From Labia minor (lineage: Eukaryota; Arthropoda; Insecta; Dermaptera; Spongiphoridae): a stretch of DNA of 64,000 bases. Of the stretch, positions 1 through 13,500 are shown piece by piece. The stretch lies in NCBI GenBank assembly GCA_963082975.1, contig OY720349.1, forward strand, positions 49,581,962-49,645,961, in the 5' to 3' direction. Both the position numbers and the translations under genes were made by a program. The stretch's first letter is position 1, and each line of letters opens with the position of its first letter. The notes beneath the pieces were generated by a model that worked only from the letters and a program-made list of their open reading frames with translations, was not told the origin of the DNA and did no database searches.

Positions 1-53
1 TCCAGCGAGGGCGCATTAAAAATCGTTCGGGGGCGCCGCGTTGCCTACCCCTG
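1..53 (-). mobile_element. hAT transposon or MITE terminus cut by the window edge
   Basis: The window opens inside an element whose end reads GTTGCCTACCCCTG. In reverse complement this is CAGGGGTAGGCAACG, the form typical of hAT terminal inverted repeats (CAGGGGT...). GC-rich subterminal sequence (GGGGGCGCCGCG) precedes it, as in many hAT MITEs. The next 8 bases, ATTTATGG, would be the target duplication, but the matching left flank lies outside the window. The family assignment rests only on the terminal sequence. Confidence 0.55.
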
Positions 54-1604
54 ATTTATGGTTTAATATGTAGATCGGAAATAATAGTTTGGATATTAAT
101 TGTAAAATTAAAATTTCGAATTTATAATATTAAAATAATTATAACATAGCTTATCAATTATATTTTTTCTTCGATTAAATTTTTTATTTTTTTTTGTTCT
201 TTTAAATTTGAATTGATTATGAATTTTAAGCCTTAATAATTATAATAATATCCGAAAATGGGTTGAATTATTATCGATATTATTTCAAGTAGAAAGAATT
301 TTATTTTTAATGCGACGGATGTCGTATATGTGGAGTAACTCTTTTCTAGCCTTATTTTCTATACTACTCCACCACTATCGCTCTCCCTCCCTCTCCCCCT
401 CCACCTTCTTTCTTGTTGGTGTTGCCTTCTCTTCGTAGGAATTTTTATTTCATATATCCTTTCCCATGATGAAACATTCCGAGTTGCTCTTTTTATTTTT
501 ATTTTTTTAATGACTGCTAAAGTAAACTTTTCCCAAACAATTATAATTATTTTTTTTTTAAATAATTCATTAATATTATTTTTTTATTTTCAATAATTAA
601 TAAACTTATTATAATATGATTATATATTGATTTAAATTAATCTGATTTTGATTATAATGTATCAATAAACTAATAAAATTAACGATAAAATATTCAATTT
701 GAGAATACCGTTTCATAATTCATTAGGAATTATTTGAATAATATTGATAATAAGATTTCATCAAAACCCTAGCTCCTTCACCAATTTATATAGAATTTCT
801 TGAATTTATATAAGTAGAATTTTAAGATTTACTCATTCAAAGTTATTTGATCATTTATTAAATAATACCTCCCTTTATCCTTCTAAATATTTGTTGTATC
901 ACATTTTGGCAAATAAAATTTTATTTTCTTGATAAATTTAAATTAATTCCTATTAAACAGAGAAAGTTTCTCTACGATATATACTGAATTGCATGCTTAG
1001 TTGAATTTTCAAATATATATATATATATTTTTGTATGTATATATATTTTTATTATTGACTGATTGGTATAACTTCATGATAAATAATGTATCTAATTTAA
1101 TTTATATTTCAATTTTATTATATTTAATTTTTTATATTAGAGCTGCAAATCACTGTTTTTATATTTTTCATAAATTATCCAATCAATATTTTACTTGAAA
1201 TTAGTTTTTTAATATATCTAACTTAATGTATAAGTAAGTTTAATAAAATCAAAAACAATGTTAATAATTATTTATGTTCAATTATCATAATAAAAAATAA
1301 ATTAAGTATATAGTAAATTACATTTATCTCTCTTTTCTGTAAACTAAATATTGTAAATATTTCTTACATATTCACAATATACCTTATCTTTACAAGGACA
1401 GAAATTCAAAGTTCATATTATTTCAAAAATCTTAATTTCGATTCATCTAGATATACTTATTCATATTTTATACATGAGATATAAAATAAAATTTAAGGAT
1501 ATTAAAAAATTAATTTTAAGTATATTAAGTATATTGTTATGCAATTTGATTTATATATTTATTTGACTGTTATTTTTATGTTGTTTTAATCTAATTAATA
1601 AAAA
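54..1604. other. AT-rich intergenic stretch, no gene seen
   Basis: This is AT-rich DNA with homopolymer runs and no recognisable coding frame. A pyrimidine-rich patch (about 355-425, repeated CTCCCTCC) is the only departure in composition. The short hydrophobic frame at 1001-1198 is a translation of AT-rich sequence and shows no domain. Confidence 0.7.
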
Positions 1605-2188
1605 TCTGGAATGTCTCTACTCGACTCTCTCGCTAATTTGAATTGGATTAATTAATAGATATATTATATTTAAATTAAATTTAATAAATAATATTTATTA
1701 AAAAATCGCGTGTTTGGCTCTTTGTTGCTGGCGCGTGATAGCCAGTAAGTGTTAAAAAATTGATTCCGGTACTTTCAGTGATTCAATCAATCTGGAATTC
1801 TATATATAGCAGTTTTATACAATTTTTAATCATGTGAAAAACTATCAGATATATATCTTTATTTTAACGGTCAGTTAAGAGGAAAAAAATGAAAGCGTGG
1901 TAGATAATGGTCCTCTTCCGGATGAGAGATTTCTCAAAAGTTGTTAGAAATCTTCGAATTTTGAATAATGCCCGTATACCAAATTTCATTATATTCTAAC
2001 TCAAACCATTTTTCCCTAATCTTGTCTACATATACACACCACACACATACATACATACACACACAGACACACATTTTTCTCAACCTTATTGAAAATGACT
2101 CAGGGACCTTCAAAACGTATATAAACATCAAAATCTCGACACCGTAAATTTTCGTGATCGCAATACTATCTCTGACGAGATAGTAAAA
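1605..2188 (+). mobile_element. Helentron-like non-autonomous element, family A copy 1
   Basis: This is a near full-length copy of a repeat found six times in the window. It starts after an A-run with TCTGGAATGTCTCTACTCG and a slightly decayed 5' hairpin (the best copies have GAGTG TCTC CACTC). The conserved core blocks TTTGGCTCTTTGTTG, CCGGTACTTTCAG and CAAAACGTATA follow in order. Near the 3' end is an AC/ACAT microsatellite (about 2036-2072). The element closes with ACTATCTC TGAC GAGATAGT followed by AAAA, a terminal hairpin. There is no coding capacity. A 5' hairpin, a motif inverted between the ends and a 3' terminal hairpin without terminal inverted repeats or obvious target duplication match what is known of Helentron-associated elements (HINE/DINE-1). 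The repeat itself is certain; the class is inferred. Confidence 0.75.
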
Positions 2189-4316
2189 ATTAGTTTAGTT
2201 TTGCATACCACGCAAAATTTATGTATTTATAATTTTTGTGTTAAAAGAAATAAATTACTAAAAATTAGTATCTTCTAGTTGAAATAGATCTTATCAATTA
2301 AAAATAATTTAAAATATAGCGGCTTTTGAAACTAATAATTAGTTTGAAAGGGCAATTTAGAATTTTATATTATCGAATTTTTCATTCATCACCTAAAAGA
2401 TATCCAACTTAAAAATATAATTTACAAGGTTTGGTATTGTAATAATAATTTTATTCGCTAGCATAAAATTAATGTGTTATTTGGAAAAAATAATTTTCAA
2501 AATTATAGAAATGTAGAAAACATGTAAAAAAAGCATCAAAAATATTGTAAGAATTAGATTGGAAAAAAGGAAAAACCATCAATAAAAATATGCTTCCTTT
2601 GTTTATTTATTTAATAATTAAATCCATTGTGATTCTAGATTGGCGTTCAAAGCCCGCAAGTATTTTCTTCTCTGCGTTATATCTATTTATGAATTAGAGA
2701 AATGCTGGCTAATGTCGTTTGAGGAAATGGAGCTGACTTCACAGCAGTGACTCAGCTCTCCTCTCGAGACCCTCCTCTCTTTCTTTCTCCCTTCATTCCT
2801 CCCACAATCTCTCAGTGCCTCTCTCTCTCTCTCATTCACTCTCCCGATATCTCTCTTATTCTCTTTCCTCATCTCTTCAACAAACATGTTGAGAGTAATT
2901 TATTTGCTTTTTCAAGACAAGACCATGATTACTAATCAAAATAAAGAAGAAAATGACAAATAAAAAAAAAATCTATTTTATTTCTTAATTAATTTCATTA
3001 AATTGCCGTTTTAGCATTTTATCTATGATCTATTCATTTAAATTAAATTCAAATTACAAAAAAATATTTTTTTTCTAGATTTATAATTATAATAATAATT
3101 ATTATGAATGTGATTCTTAACAAAATTGGAGATATTTTATACGAATTTTTTAAGATTATCTAGGATTCAAATCAATTCTCTTATATAAAGTATCCATATG
3201 GCATACAAATTCCATATTGAAGAAAAACAATATATTCCCTCTAAAGAAATTAGTTTTTTCCATTTCCATTTAAAGTTCTTCTACTGAGTTAATTATATAT
3301 TTTTTTTAATCCCCTATAATAATGTAATTTTTAAAACTATTGTGATATAATTCAATTTACTTTCTTCTCATCCTCATGAGGAAATTTAATTGTTACAAAA
3401 TGAAACAAATCCATACATTCTTCATTCCCTATAAAACACCGTTATTTCTTATTTATTTCTTCGAGATAAAAAGAAAATTAAAAAAAAACATATTAAAAAT
3501 TATTAAAAATATTTATTTGAATTCCCTCTAAGACTAAAATATAATTTTACTCCGTGATTATATGTAGTGAGTATATGTGATTCTAATAAAAGACATAAAA
3601 TATGTATTTAATCCATTTATTTTGAATTGTATTAAAATTAAAAAGATGTGAAATCTTAAATAATTACACAAAATAAAATATTATTATGATAATTGAAGGC
3701 TCATTTTTAAAATATTTATATTGATGTATTTATAATACAATAATGATATGTATATATATATTATAATTATGACATTCTTTTTTTAAATTCATTTTAAATA
3801 TTAGGTACGCCCACTCGGTTTCCTAACTAAGTTATTTGGTAATTGAAATTTTGAATGAAACCATTCTTAGATATTGAATAATTTTCTGATTTTCTCTAAA
3901 CATGTGTTATTTGTTCTTTTCCTTTCAATAGTAGTTTTAATACTTTTCATAACGTGCTAATATGAAGATTCAAGTGAACCACCCACACAAGCACAGATAT
4001 ATTAATTTAAATAGATACATGAGATGGTCACAGTTAAACGTATGTTGAAATTCTGGTCATTGAGTACATTTCTTTTAATTTCAAAAAACTACTATTTTGA
4101 TAGGAAAACGTGACACATAATTTTAACAGACAGAATAGAACACAACCCACAAAAAAAATCAGAAAATGATTTTGAATATATTTACGTATATAATATAAGT
4201 TTATTAATATAAGTTACTAAACAATATATTCTCTCAAGAAGATTTATCACTATCAAATGGCCTAGTAAATATGAAAAAAAATTATGACTTATAATTATGA
4301 ATATCCTATCAAAGAA
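2189..4316. other. AT-rich stretch with one CT-rich island, no gene seen
   Basis: Mostly AT-rich, apart from an island at about 2640-2890 that begins with GC-balanced sequence (GGAGCTGACTTCACAGCAGTGACTC) and runs into a CTCTCTCTC tract. Frames across the island on both strands are translations of the CT repeat and are not supported as genes. Nothing else stands out up to 4316. Confidence 0.65.
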
Positions 4317-4520
4317 GTAGTTGCAGCCAAAGGGTACTCGAGATGTTGTATGATTAGTACAATTCCTCTCAACCTTTACCTTGATTTTTTTGATCGGGTG
4401 TCGCCAGTTCATATTTTAAGTAGTTTGAAAATTTTGATTACTTCGGTGAGTAAATCTTCTACGAGCTCTGATGATCGAACCCGAGTTCACGCGCCATGGT
4501 TATAAGACTCGCTACCCAGA
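4317..4520 (-). mobile_element. tRNA-derived SINE, copy 1 (diverged)
   Basis: Read on the minus strand, a tRNA-like head (GGGTAGCGAGTC, then a B box GGGTTCGATCATC near 4470-4482) is followed by a body reading CACCCGATCAAAAAAATCAAGG then TAAAGGTTGAGAGG. That body matches the SINE at 57.0 kb (TCCGATCAAGAAAATCAAG, then TAAAGGTTGAGAGG). A chance frame through the body gives PIKKIKVKVER here and PIKKIKIKVER in the 57-kb copy, which confirms the shared sequence; it is not a protein. The tRNA head differs from that of the 57-kb copy, so this may be a related subfamily. The 3' end has decayed. Confidence 0.7.
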
Positions 4521-7500
4521 ACATGTATAGGTCTTCAATAAACTGGTGATTTCAGATGGTAGGTTTGTATATTTTTCATGGGTAAAATTATCTACACGGT
4601 TGGACTAAAGAGGACGATATATCTCAGTCAATATCACAAGAAAAAATAAAATAAGTTTGTAGATTCATCAAAAAGAGTATCCTACTTACCTATCAATTCA
4701 TATAAAAGACTCAACTCTTCATTTTGCAAGATCTTAATATTAAATAATGTGGTACAACCAATATAAAGCAATTTAATAATAGTTTTGTATCAAAAAAAAA
4801 AATTTGTGCTAATATTAAAGTTGATTTCAATCTGTTTTTTACTCTCGGATCACAATATTAAAATTGAAATATTTTTAAAAGGGTGTTTAACTCTAATAGT
4901 ATATGAAGGTATCGAAACATTCATAATATTTAAAGCCCCGATAAAAATTTCTAAAATTTTTTAAAACATTTTTCTTAAAATCAAAGCTGACTTAGTCCAC
5001 TCTGCTTAATCAGCTCTCATTTAATATTTCAAAAAAATTAAAATTTGATCAATAGTTGGAGTTTCATAACTAAAGGTTTACTCAATAATTTATTTTTTTG
5101 ATCATGAGTTCAAATTTGATTTTTCTAAAATTAATCGTTCGATTATATATTTTATTTATATATAAATAAATATCTAATAATATATTTTATATAACTGGTT
5201 AAAGATATTTCTATTAAAATAAAAAAAGAAAATTCCCTCCCTGTTCTTATACTTTCGTAATGTGCAACTTCCCCCTCCCCCTCCCCCATTTCGCTCCTGT
5301 CTCTTTTTCTCCCGCTCATGGTTATATAAATTAAGAAAAATAAATAATATACCTAGCTGCCTAGCATTTGTTGCAGCAGTTTAATTTTCAATTTTAGATT
5401 GGATTATAAACACTCGAACAAATGCTTGCCCTAAAAAAAGCACTATGACATAGAAAGAGAATGAGAAAGAGGGAGATGGAAAATATACTATACAGAGTCT
5501 CAGTTATAAATATATATTTATTAGAAGTGGAACTCTCTTCCGATTTTAAATCGTGACTCCGCCACTTTATTTTTTTAAAAATTTTAAATTGTCTATTTAT
5601 GAATAAAATTTTCTGTACTAGTATTTGAAATAAAATATGAAAATAATGTTAACCTTTTGAAAGATTTGCTTCAAAGGATATAATTTCAGTTTATTCAAAT
5701 GACTAAAAATTATTGTATATCTTTAATATAACTAATATATAATATCAAATTGTTTTTTAAGATCAAAATTAATCATAATTCAATTTCTTTATTTTATAAA
5801 GAAAATAATAAAATATTATTATAAAGCTACTATTGAATTGAATTCTACTGAGAAAATTTGGTTGCATAATTTTTGTATTCATATTTGAATACCGTCCCAA
5901 TGCTCTTGCATTATTTGGATTTATTAATATTAAATATATTAATATTAAAATAATCGTGGTCTTGGTATTGTATTGAAAAACATAAGTATTCATTAATTTT
6001 TTTTGTGTTTTGTTTATAATTAATTTTTTTCTGAATTAAAGTTTTATTTTGATTTTCGATTTGTGTGTTATAGTGGATATAAACAAATACACAATAAAAA
6101 CATTTTTTTTTTATTTTTGATAAAGAATCAATTTTTTGTTTACTTTGGTTCAAATTGATGAAATTTGTCTAATTAATATTAATAATAAACATTATTAGAT
6201 ATATAAAGTGTAAATATTGTACTAATTGTAAGTAGAACAAAATTATTTGTATGAAAAGGTAATTATTTTCGGATACTTAATAAAAATCAGATTGAATGAA
6301 GATTTTTTTTTGAATATTATTCACATAAAAAGTAGATATTTTATCTTTCAAAATGTACTTTAGTAGAGAAATAAATTAATTATTTCATTAAATCAATCAT
6401 TTAACAAAAATTAAAAAAATACATTGGTCACTAACTAATTTGTCACTAAAAAAATTTATAAAAAAGAACAATTAAAATATAACATATTTTATAAATGTAT
6501 TGCATATTATTAATATTTTATTCTATGAAGATATGCATATTAGAATGACGGAGAATTTCAAATATTAAATTGTAGAAAGAGAAAAACTTTATTTTCTCAT
6601 CGATACTATCAATCATGCTATTTCTACTGAAGATACTAATCATTAATTATTTTCTATATTTTCTAATTTTTATACCTATCTATTTTATAAATTTAAACGA
6701 ATAAATGTTTACTAATTTAGATTGAATCACAAGAAACCAATAAATAATTTAATTTTCAAAAAAAATAATAAAAATTAACTTTAAAAATTTTAAAAATAAA
6801 TTATTTATGTGAAATGAATAATTTTTTAAAATTTTTTTTGTGATATATCTGTTTCCATTAGTTTATTACTATAAACTTTATATTTTTTCTTTTAAATGAA
6901 AGTTCTTATGCTTTTAATATTGTGATCGGACAGTTAAATATTTTGTTGATTTTTTAATTTCTATTTGTATTTATAAATTTTAATTTAATTGATTAAATTC
7001 GTTTAAAATATTATTAATAATTGGTAATTTTTTTACATTTTCATTAACAATTATTTAAATTTTCCTTGGTATTTATTTTTGATAAAATTTTAATTAATTT
7101 AATTATTTATAAATTTATCTATAATTTAATTTTGGTGGTGGGAGATGCGGATATGTGGCGATCAGTGGACTGATGAACTGGAATGGGTGGAAGACACTGG
7201 ACAAGGTGTGACCAAATGATCCAAAGTCATGACGTTTCTATTAAAATAATAACACTTTTTATTCATTCAATTAAGTAACGATCCTACTTAATGAAATCTA
7301 TTTGAAAGTTGAACCCCCATCCTTATGGGAGCTTGTGATGTTTCCAACTCATTCCTTCGGACCTAAAAAAAATAATCTCCTTTTCCTACCACTCATATAT
7401 TTCATTATTCATATATATTTTAGCATATTAAAATGGCTGAAATGATTGATAAGATCCAAATCCTAAATATAAATAAATATACTTATAATAAATAAATAAT

Positions 7501-9000
7501 AATTTAATAATATTATCCTGTTGCTCTATTATTATGATGTTTCTCATTTTGCCAAATGTTATTTTTATGATTATCTTTTTATTTTTTTAATCTCTTTTGG
7601 AAATTCTCTACTTTAAATAGAGATTGGATTGGAAGTCAGCTGGCAACCAGCAAGAAAATAAAAGATTTAGAAATAAAACTCTTTAACTTCTTTTTCCAAC
7701 GTCAACATTTCGGTCACATACCAGTGCTCTAAAGAATTTTGGTTATTTTTACCATATATGTAGGTACAAATAAAAATTAAATTAATGTTTATTCTTTCTT
7801 ATTTTGTTAATATTTTTCTTTATTCATTTTTATATTTAATTTATTTTATTAATGAAAAAATTCAAATTAAATTAATTAATTTTTATTAATATAATATCTT
7901 TCTTAAAACAAAAAAAAAGATTTGGAAGTATATTGAAAATATATTGAATTATTATATTTATATATAAAAATAATTTCATTTATCATGAAAATTTTATTAT
8001 ATGGGATGAAAATGTTAAGCCACACTTTGAGTGGTTGACTCTTGGGCAAATTGGAAATAAAATGATACATTATTAATTGAATATTCAAAATAGCCAAAAA
8101 TCCAAATTAAATTGAATGAATGGATTACAAAATTATTATTTCATCAAAGTCAATAAAATAATCATAATATACACAATATAGAGTAAAAAATAAAAATCAA
8201 AAAATACAAAAAAAAAAACGAAAGAAATGAAAAATATCTGGAAACTTAATCTCAACACCTCAAATATCTTTTAATATCTAGTGAATGAATTCCCAGCTTT
8301 ATAGAGAGCAATTATATACTTGTATATAATAATAAAGATATTATATAAAATGTTTTAATTTCGCGTCAATATATATTGTTCGATAATGATGAAAATACTA
8401 TTTAATTAACTAGAATTCTATTTATTTATTTTTTTTTTGCAACAAATCATATCAGAAAATATATTCATTAGTTGTTTAGAACTATATCTTATGAATGTAA
8501 TTTGTATAAATTAATCAAATATATGATATAAAGTATTAACGACTAATTATGGTAATATTTTCAATTTTTTTTTTAGTTTACTTTTTATCTTTTCTAATGT
8601 TTTCTCTTTAAATGCGTTTGGTAGCACATTCAGGTAGTGTATACATATACATTTATTTTCATTAGTTATTAACAATATTATTAGTCATAATTAAAACAAA
8701 ACAAAACAAATATATTTACTTTAATTTAAAATTAAATTGTAATTTAAAATTATTCATAAAAAATAACAAATTTATCTAAATGTTCTGTTTATTTGAATAT
8801 TTTTTGTTAATAATTTTTGTTAATTGATATTTTTATTAATAATTTATATATATCGAGAATTTATTATTAATTTAATATATATTAATTAATATTCCATATA
8901 ATTTACATTTTCAAATTACACAAATTAGAATTTTCCTATTGTTTTTTATTACGCCATTGATGAATTTTATTTTTATTTGATATTTTTTTTTATAGTGATC
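4521..9000. other. AT-rich stretch, no gene seen
   Basis: AT-rich with no coding frame that I trust. It includes a C-rich patch at about 5235-5320 (CCCCCTCCCCCTCCCCC). A more balanced patch at about 7135-7360 contains a perfect dyad, ATTAAGTA-(7)-TACTTAAT, at 7270-7292. Frames at 5769-6153 and 7903-8097 are low-complexity. Confidence 0.65.
7270..7292. promoter_or_regulatory. Perfect 8-bp inverted repeat resembling a dyad of homeodomain-type sites
   Basis: ATTAAGTA and TACTTAAT flank a 7-base spacer (ACGATCC). TTAAGTA resembles the core bound by NK-2-class homeodomains (T[C/T]AAGTG). The dyad lies in a locally GC-richer patch (7135-7360). This is a pattern-based suggestion; chance is possible in AT-rich DNA. 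Confidence 0.2.
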
Positions 9001-9310
9001 TTATTCGCCCGAACCAGCGTCATTGAAAATGGGCAACAAAAACGTTTTCTGTCATTAACTGAAGAGTGATTTTGGAAAATGCATCAAGACGCCGTTGTTT
9101 GGTTCGCTCGATTCAAATGGAAAGCTTGATGAACGAAAGAGAGAGAGAGAGAGAGAGAGTGGAGGGGCACCTGGTGACGTAAGCAACCATCGAGAGTTGC
9201 ATGCCAGTTATTTGTGTATAATAATTATCGGAGCGACTCTATACAACTTATGTTTTAGCAAAAAGAAGTTTATTTTCTCCCCCTCCCTAAGACATCCTCC
9301 CCTCCCAGGT
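9001..9310. promoter_or_regulatory. GC-richer island with a GA microsatellite
   Basis: About 300 bases of clearly higher GC than the flanks. The island contains CpG dinucleotides, a GA run at about 9138-9158, and the patches CCGAACCAGCGTCATTG and GACGCCGTTGTTTGGTTCGC. No domain is recognisable in its frames (9095-9340 plus, 9208-9402 minus). It could be a regulatory island or an old repeat. Confidence 0.25.
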
Positions 9311-12227
9311 GAACTCACAGAAAATGATGAAAAATCATAAAAAGATGCATTTTCTAAACAAAAATTTTTTAAAATAGTATTATAGTCAATTTTCTTTATC
9401 AATTTTTTAATAATATTATAAATTAATTATTAATAAGTTTAAAATATAATATGTATAATATTTCTATTTAGTTTTAGAGTGGCTAAATTATAGAAAAAAT
9501 ATTAAATTAATATATAGTTTAAAAAAGTAATCAAATAATTAATAGGCATTATTGATATATTAATATAGCGAAGGCGGATACTTGAAAAAAAGTATTTTAG
9601 GTATTATTTTTCATATTTTATCATTTTATTACATGCACTCCTCCAACTAATAATATTTGTTCCTCTGAAGTATTCACATTCATTTCTACTGTACCATTTG
9701 GTTTCTTTCATTATTTACAAACTAAACTTCAACTTTACACAAACAAACTTGAGAATCAATAAAATTAATATATTTTAAATTTTTAAGAAAATACACCATT
9801 TTTATTATTGTTATCATTTAATTACATATCCAGAAATCAATGATTTCAAATCAATTTAAAGAATTTAAATTAATAAAAAAAAATGCATATTTTAAAAGTG
9901 CATATTTAATATTATTTGAAATAACGAATAATTTTTTCTTCATTTTAATTATGATAGATAAAAACCAATAGAGAAAAGATGTAGAGGGATAGACCTCGAA
10001 CATAATAATATTGAGTAGATAATATAACACTGAGAGTAGGTTGTTCGAGATAAGGTTAATGGGGAGGGGGGTGGTTTATGTCGACTGTGGTGAGCTTGGT
10101 GAACTCTCAAGCTCTTGTTTCATTAGCGTATTATTAATAATAAGGTATTCGTTATATTTCGTTTCCCATCTTCAGACATGAAGTAGGCTTCGATATCAAT
10201 CAATATCAATTAGCATTTGTATTGGAGAGCTTGGGGAACATTGTTTGGAAATGATCTTATTCAGTAGACATATCAACAAAACGGATATTACAGATGGAAA
10301 TCTATAATCTTTTTAAATTTCTTATCAATTAATTTAAAATCAAATTAAATAGTAATGGTTTTAACATTAACAATTAAAAGTTGAGTTAAAATTTCCAAAT
10401 ACAAATGATAAATTTTTATAGATAATTTTATCAAATTTTTCAATTATATTTTAAAAATGTATAAAACTAAATAAAAAGTTAAATAAAGTGATCAAACAAT
10501 ATAAAAATATGAAAACAAAATTATTTTATTTTTTTATCCCATTTGTGTCAATTTTTTTCTTTTAAAATATAACAATTTAACATGCATCTATTAATAAAGC
10601 GTTGGGGCATAAGTGACATGAAATGATGAATCATGAAACGTTTTCATGTGTAATTAGTATGAAACTGTCTTATTATATATATTTATAAAATTTTTCTTTT
10701 TATATTATACTCTTATAAATATATTAATTAATTTTGTTTTTACATTTCCATCTATTTATAACTTAACATAGATTAATTTTTAATCCTGGAAACTTCTTAA
10801 CAATATTTATAAAATTGATAGATTAGTGTAACAAAAGAGAGAGCAAAAAGAAGAACCAATGAGAATTTCTCTTTCACTTTTGTTTCTTTCACTCTTTTCA
10901 CACTCCCTTCACTCAGAATTTCTCTTCTATTAGATGGATATTAATATTTTTTTTTTAATTTCACTTGAAAGCTTTTTGAAAAAATTTTATGTAAAAATGG
11001 AAATAAGAGTTAAGAAAGAAGAAATTTATTTTTTATCATTTACAATTTTATACTTATAATAGATATTTTTTGCACCATATTATTATTATTCATTATAATT
11101 GTTTTTATTTATTAAGTAAAATATTATATATTTATTATTTTACTTATCATTTGTAACTAATAAAGTGATTTCTTAACAAATATTAATGTAAATTACTACT
11201 TCTACATAGGAAATATATCTTAATTAAAAATTTTATTATATTTGATTAAAATTAATTTTTTAAAGAGTAAATCAAATTGTAATTAATTGTATTAAAATTT
11301 TTGGAAGCAGAAATTCACAAATTCTATAATTATTAATTAAGTTAATATTCATCTACTACTTAGATAATAATGATTTATAGAATATAAAATCGTGATTATA
11401 AATATATATCTATTTTTTTCAAAATCATGAATGGGATGATGATATTTCATGTCCTAATTTCAAATTGATGTCGATTTTTATAAAAAAGTCAGTATCCATT
11501 AAAATTAGGTCAATTAAATAAATATAATTAAAGTTTAAATATTAAGTAAATAAAGGTTTGTGTATATATAAATAAATTCTATAAATTACGTCATAAGATT
11601 TACCTCAATTTCACAAAAACAGTGTATATATTTCTTTACACATAATATATCCAACTCATATATATATATATATATACTATATAAATAATTCATATTCATA
11701 ACAAAAATTGATTGTACCGTGAACCGTTTTATAAAAGCTCTTTCAATCCCCCTTCCCTCTTAACTCTCATATAATAAAATTTTATTAGTTAATACAGAAT
11801 AAGAGGCAAGGTATGAGTTAGGATCTGGAAGATCAAATCTTTTTTTGTCATGCTCCTCAAAAGAAATATATTATATAAGCTTGGATAAAATTAAAAAAAA
11901 TAGAAATTTACATAACTCCTGTACTTAGGCAACCGGCCATACAACGAATTGGAATCCTGCACCTCGCAATACAACTTCTTTCACTCGACAAGACCCACTT
12001 GTTTGTTTGTTTTTCCTATATATATATATATATATATATATATAACTTTTTTACTCTATTATAAATCTGAATTTTCAACTTTAGATTAAAAAATTTATTT
12101 AAAACATCATGTATGTACAATATACTTATATTTTGAAAAATTTAGTATATATATATAATATATATATTTAATTAATAAATCATAATTATAGATCTATATC
12201 TCTATGGCTATATTAAATTAAACTTAG
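9311..12227. other. AT-rich stretch, no gene seen
   Basis: AT-rich. A somewhat balanced patch at about 9960-10260 includes a G-run and a 7-bp stem, GAGCTTG-(9)-CAAGCTC, near 10092-10114. AT microsatellites occur near 11660-11680 and 12019-12043. No coding sequence, RNA gene or classifiable transposon was seen. Confidence 0.65.
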
Positions 12228-12287
12228 AAACTTTGCCGCAGTAACCACATTCCCCCAATCGTTCCTAACCTGAGCCACATTATAATT
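12228..12287 (-). mobile_element. LINE ORF2 C-terminal scrap
   Basis: The minus strand encodes VAQVRNDWGNVVTAAK, closely matching AQDRDTWRNVVVAAK from the LINE at 35.7 kb. This is the AQDRxxWRxxVxxAK motif found at the extreme C-terminus of many arthropod non-LTR retrotransposon ORF2 proteins. Only about 20 codons survive. The bases on the 3' side also resemble the 3' flank of the 35.7-kb copy, so this is a severely 5'-truncated insertion of the same family. Confidence 0.65.
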
Positions 12288-13099
12288 ATTTAACTATGAG
12301 AGTTTTGCTTTCACTCATAAGTATATTTTTGAATTGAACAATTGACATAATAAAATATATTTTTGTTTTCAATAAATACCATAAAATTCTTTATTTAAAA
12401 TTTATTTAATTATTATTTATTTATTTAATTATTATTATTATTGTTTTTATTATTATTAGCAAATCATGATAATTTTTAAAATATTAAATTAACAAAGCAT
12501 GTTTTTTACTTATTGGTAACTAGAACTAGTCAGTGTGAGTTTGTTAAGAAGTATTTATTTAGAAACAGCTTTTGTAAGAGAACTTTGAATATTCTTTATT
12601 TTAAATATATGCCTAAAAACTTTAAAGTAATGATTGATTTGATCATATCTTATTCTGAAAAGAAAAAATAATTTTGAAAAAATGAAGGAATTCTTTTAAA
12701 AATAAATTAGAATGCCGGAAAACTGAGACCAAGCCAAAGCCAATATTTTATCTACCTTTAAATAAAAAAAAATTAATTAACTATTATAATTATTTTGTTT
12801 TAGTGGTAATTTTTTGAAGTTGAAATAAAATCTTTTTTTTTAATATTAAATTTATTCAAAAGTATCTCATTTTCAAAGACAAGAGAGAAAGAATTATTTT
12901 TTTGGAATTTTTTAAAATTGTGTAACAAAGAAAAAAATTTATTAAATCATTTCTTTAAATATTTGTAATATTCGAATTTATATTACAATAGAAAAGCCAA
13001 CAAAATTTAATTTTGCAAGATATAAATGAATATTATAATTAAAATTAATTATCCTTTAGAAATAAGGAACGGGAGCCTTCTCCGAAGAACAGCTAGGTA
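12288..13099. other. AT-rich stretch, no gene seen
   Basis: Simple AT-rich sequence with ATT/TTA triplet runs near 12410-12460. No coding frame or classifiable repeat was identified. Confidence 0.6.
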
Positions 13100-13180
13100 A
13101 AAATAAATAAATATTTTATATTTGAATACCGACGTTTCAAGTGCGAGTCGCTCTCATCTTCAAGGCAACAAATTGACAAG
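13100..13180 (-). mobile_element. Possible Penelope-like element terminal fragment
   Basis: On the minus strand the sequence reads CTTGAAGATGAGAGCGACTC, then CTTGAAACGTCGGTATTC, then AAATATAAAATATTTATTTA. A 'CTTGAAGATG ... AAACGTCGGTA' string followed by ATAAA repeats is a familiar terminal-region signature of arthropod Penelope-like retroelements. Only about 80 bases are recognisable and no coding part is seen. The assignment is from memory of the motif and is tentative. Confidence 0.35.
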
Positions 13181-13500
13181 ATTACCGATAGATGTTATGG
13201 TATTTTACTATTTGTGTATGTATATAGGTATATACATCTATATTATTATCAGCCTTCACAATATATGAAAATAAAAACAAAATAAGAAATGAAAACTGTG
13301 CTACAAAATTAAACAAACAACAAACTAAAATTCATACACTCTAAAGTCATTACAGCAAATTAAAAAAAAAATATTTTAATATTGACTTACTAATTGTTAT
13401 TATAAAGAAAAATTTTATTATATATTATTTGGAAAAGTAATTCATAGACTGGACAATAAAATTTTAATATATTTTTCTTTTAAAAATTTCATTTTATTTA

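Noticed and set aside
10092-10114. GAGCTTG/CAAGCTC stem as a microRNA precursor
   Set aside because: The stem is only 7 bp, far too short for a pre-miRNA, and the flanks do not extend the pairing.
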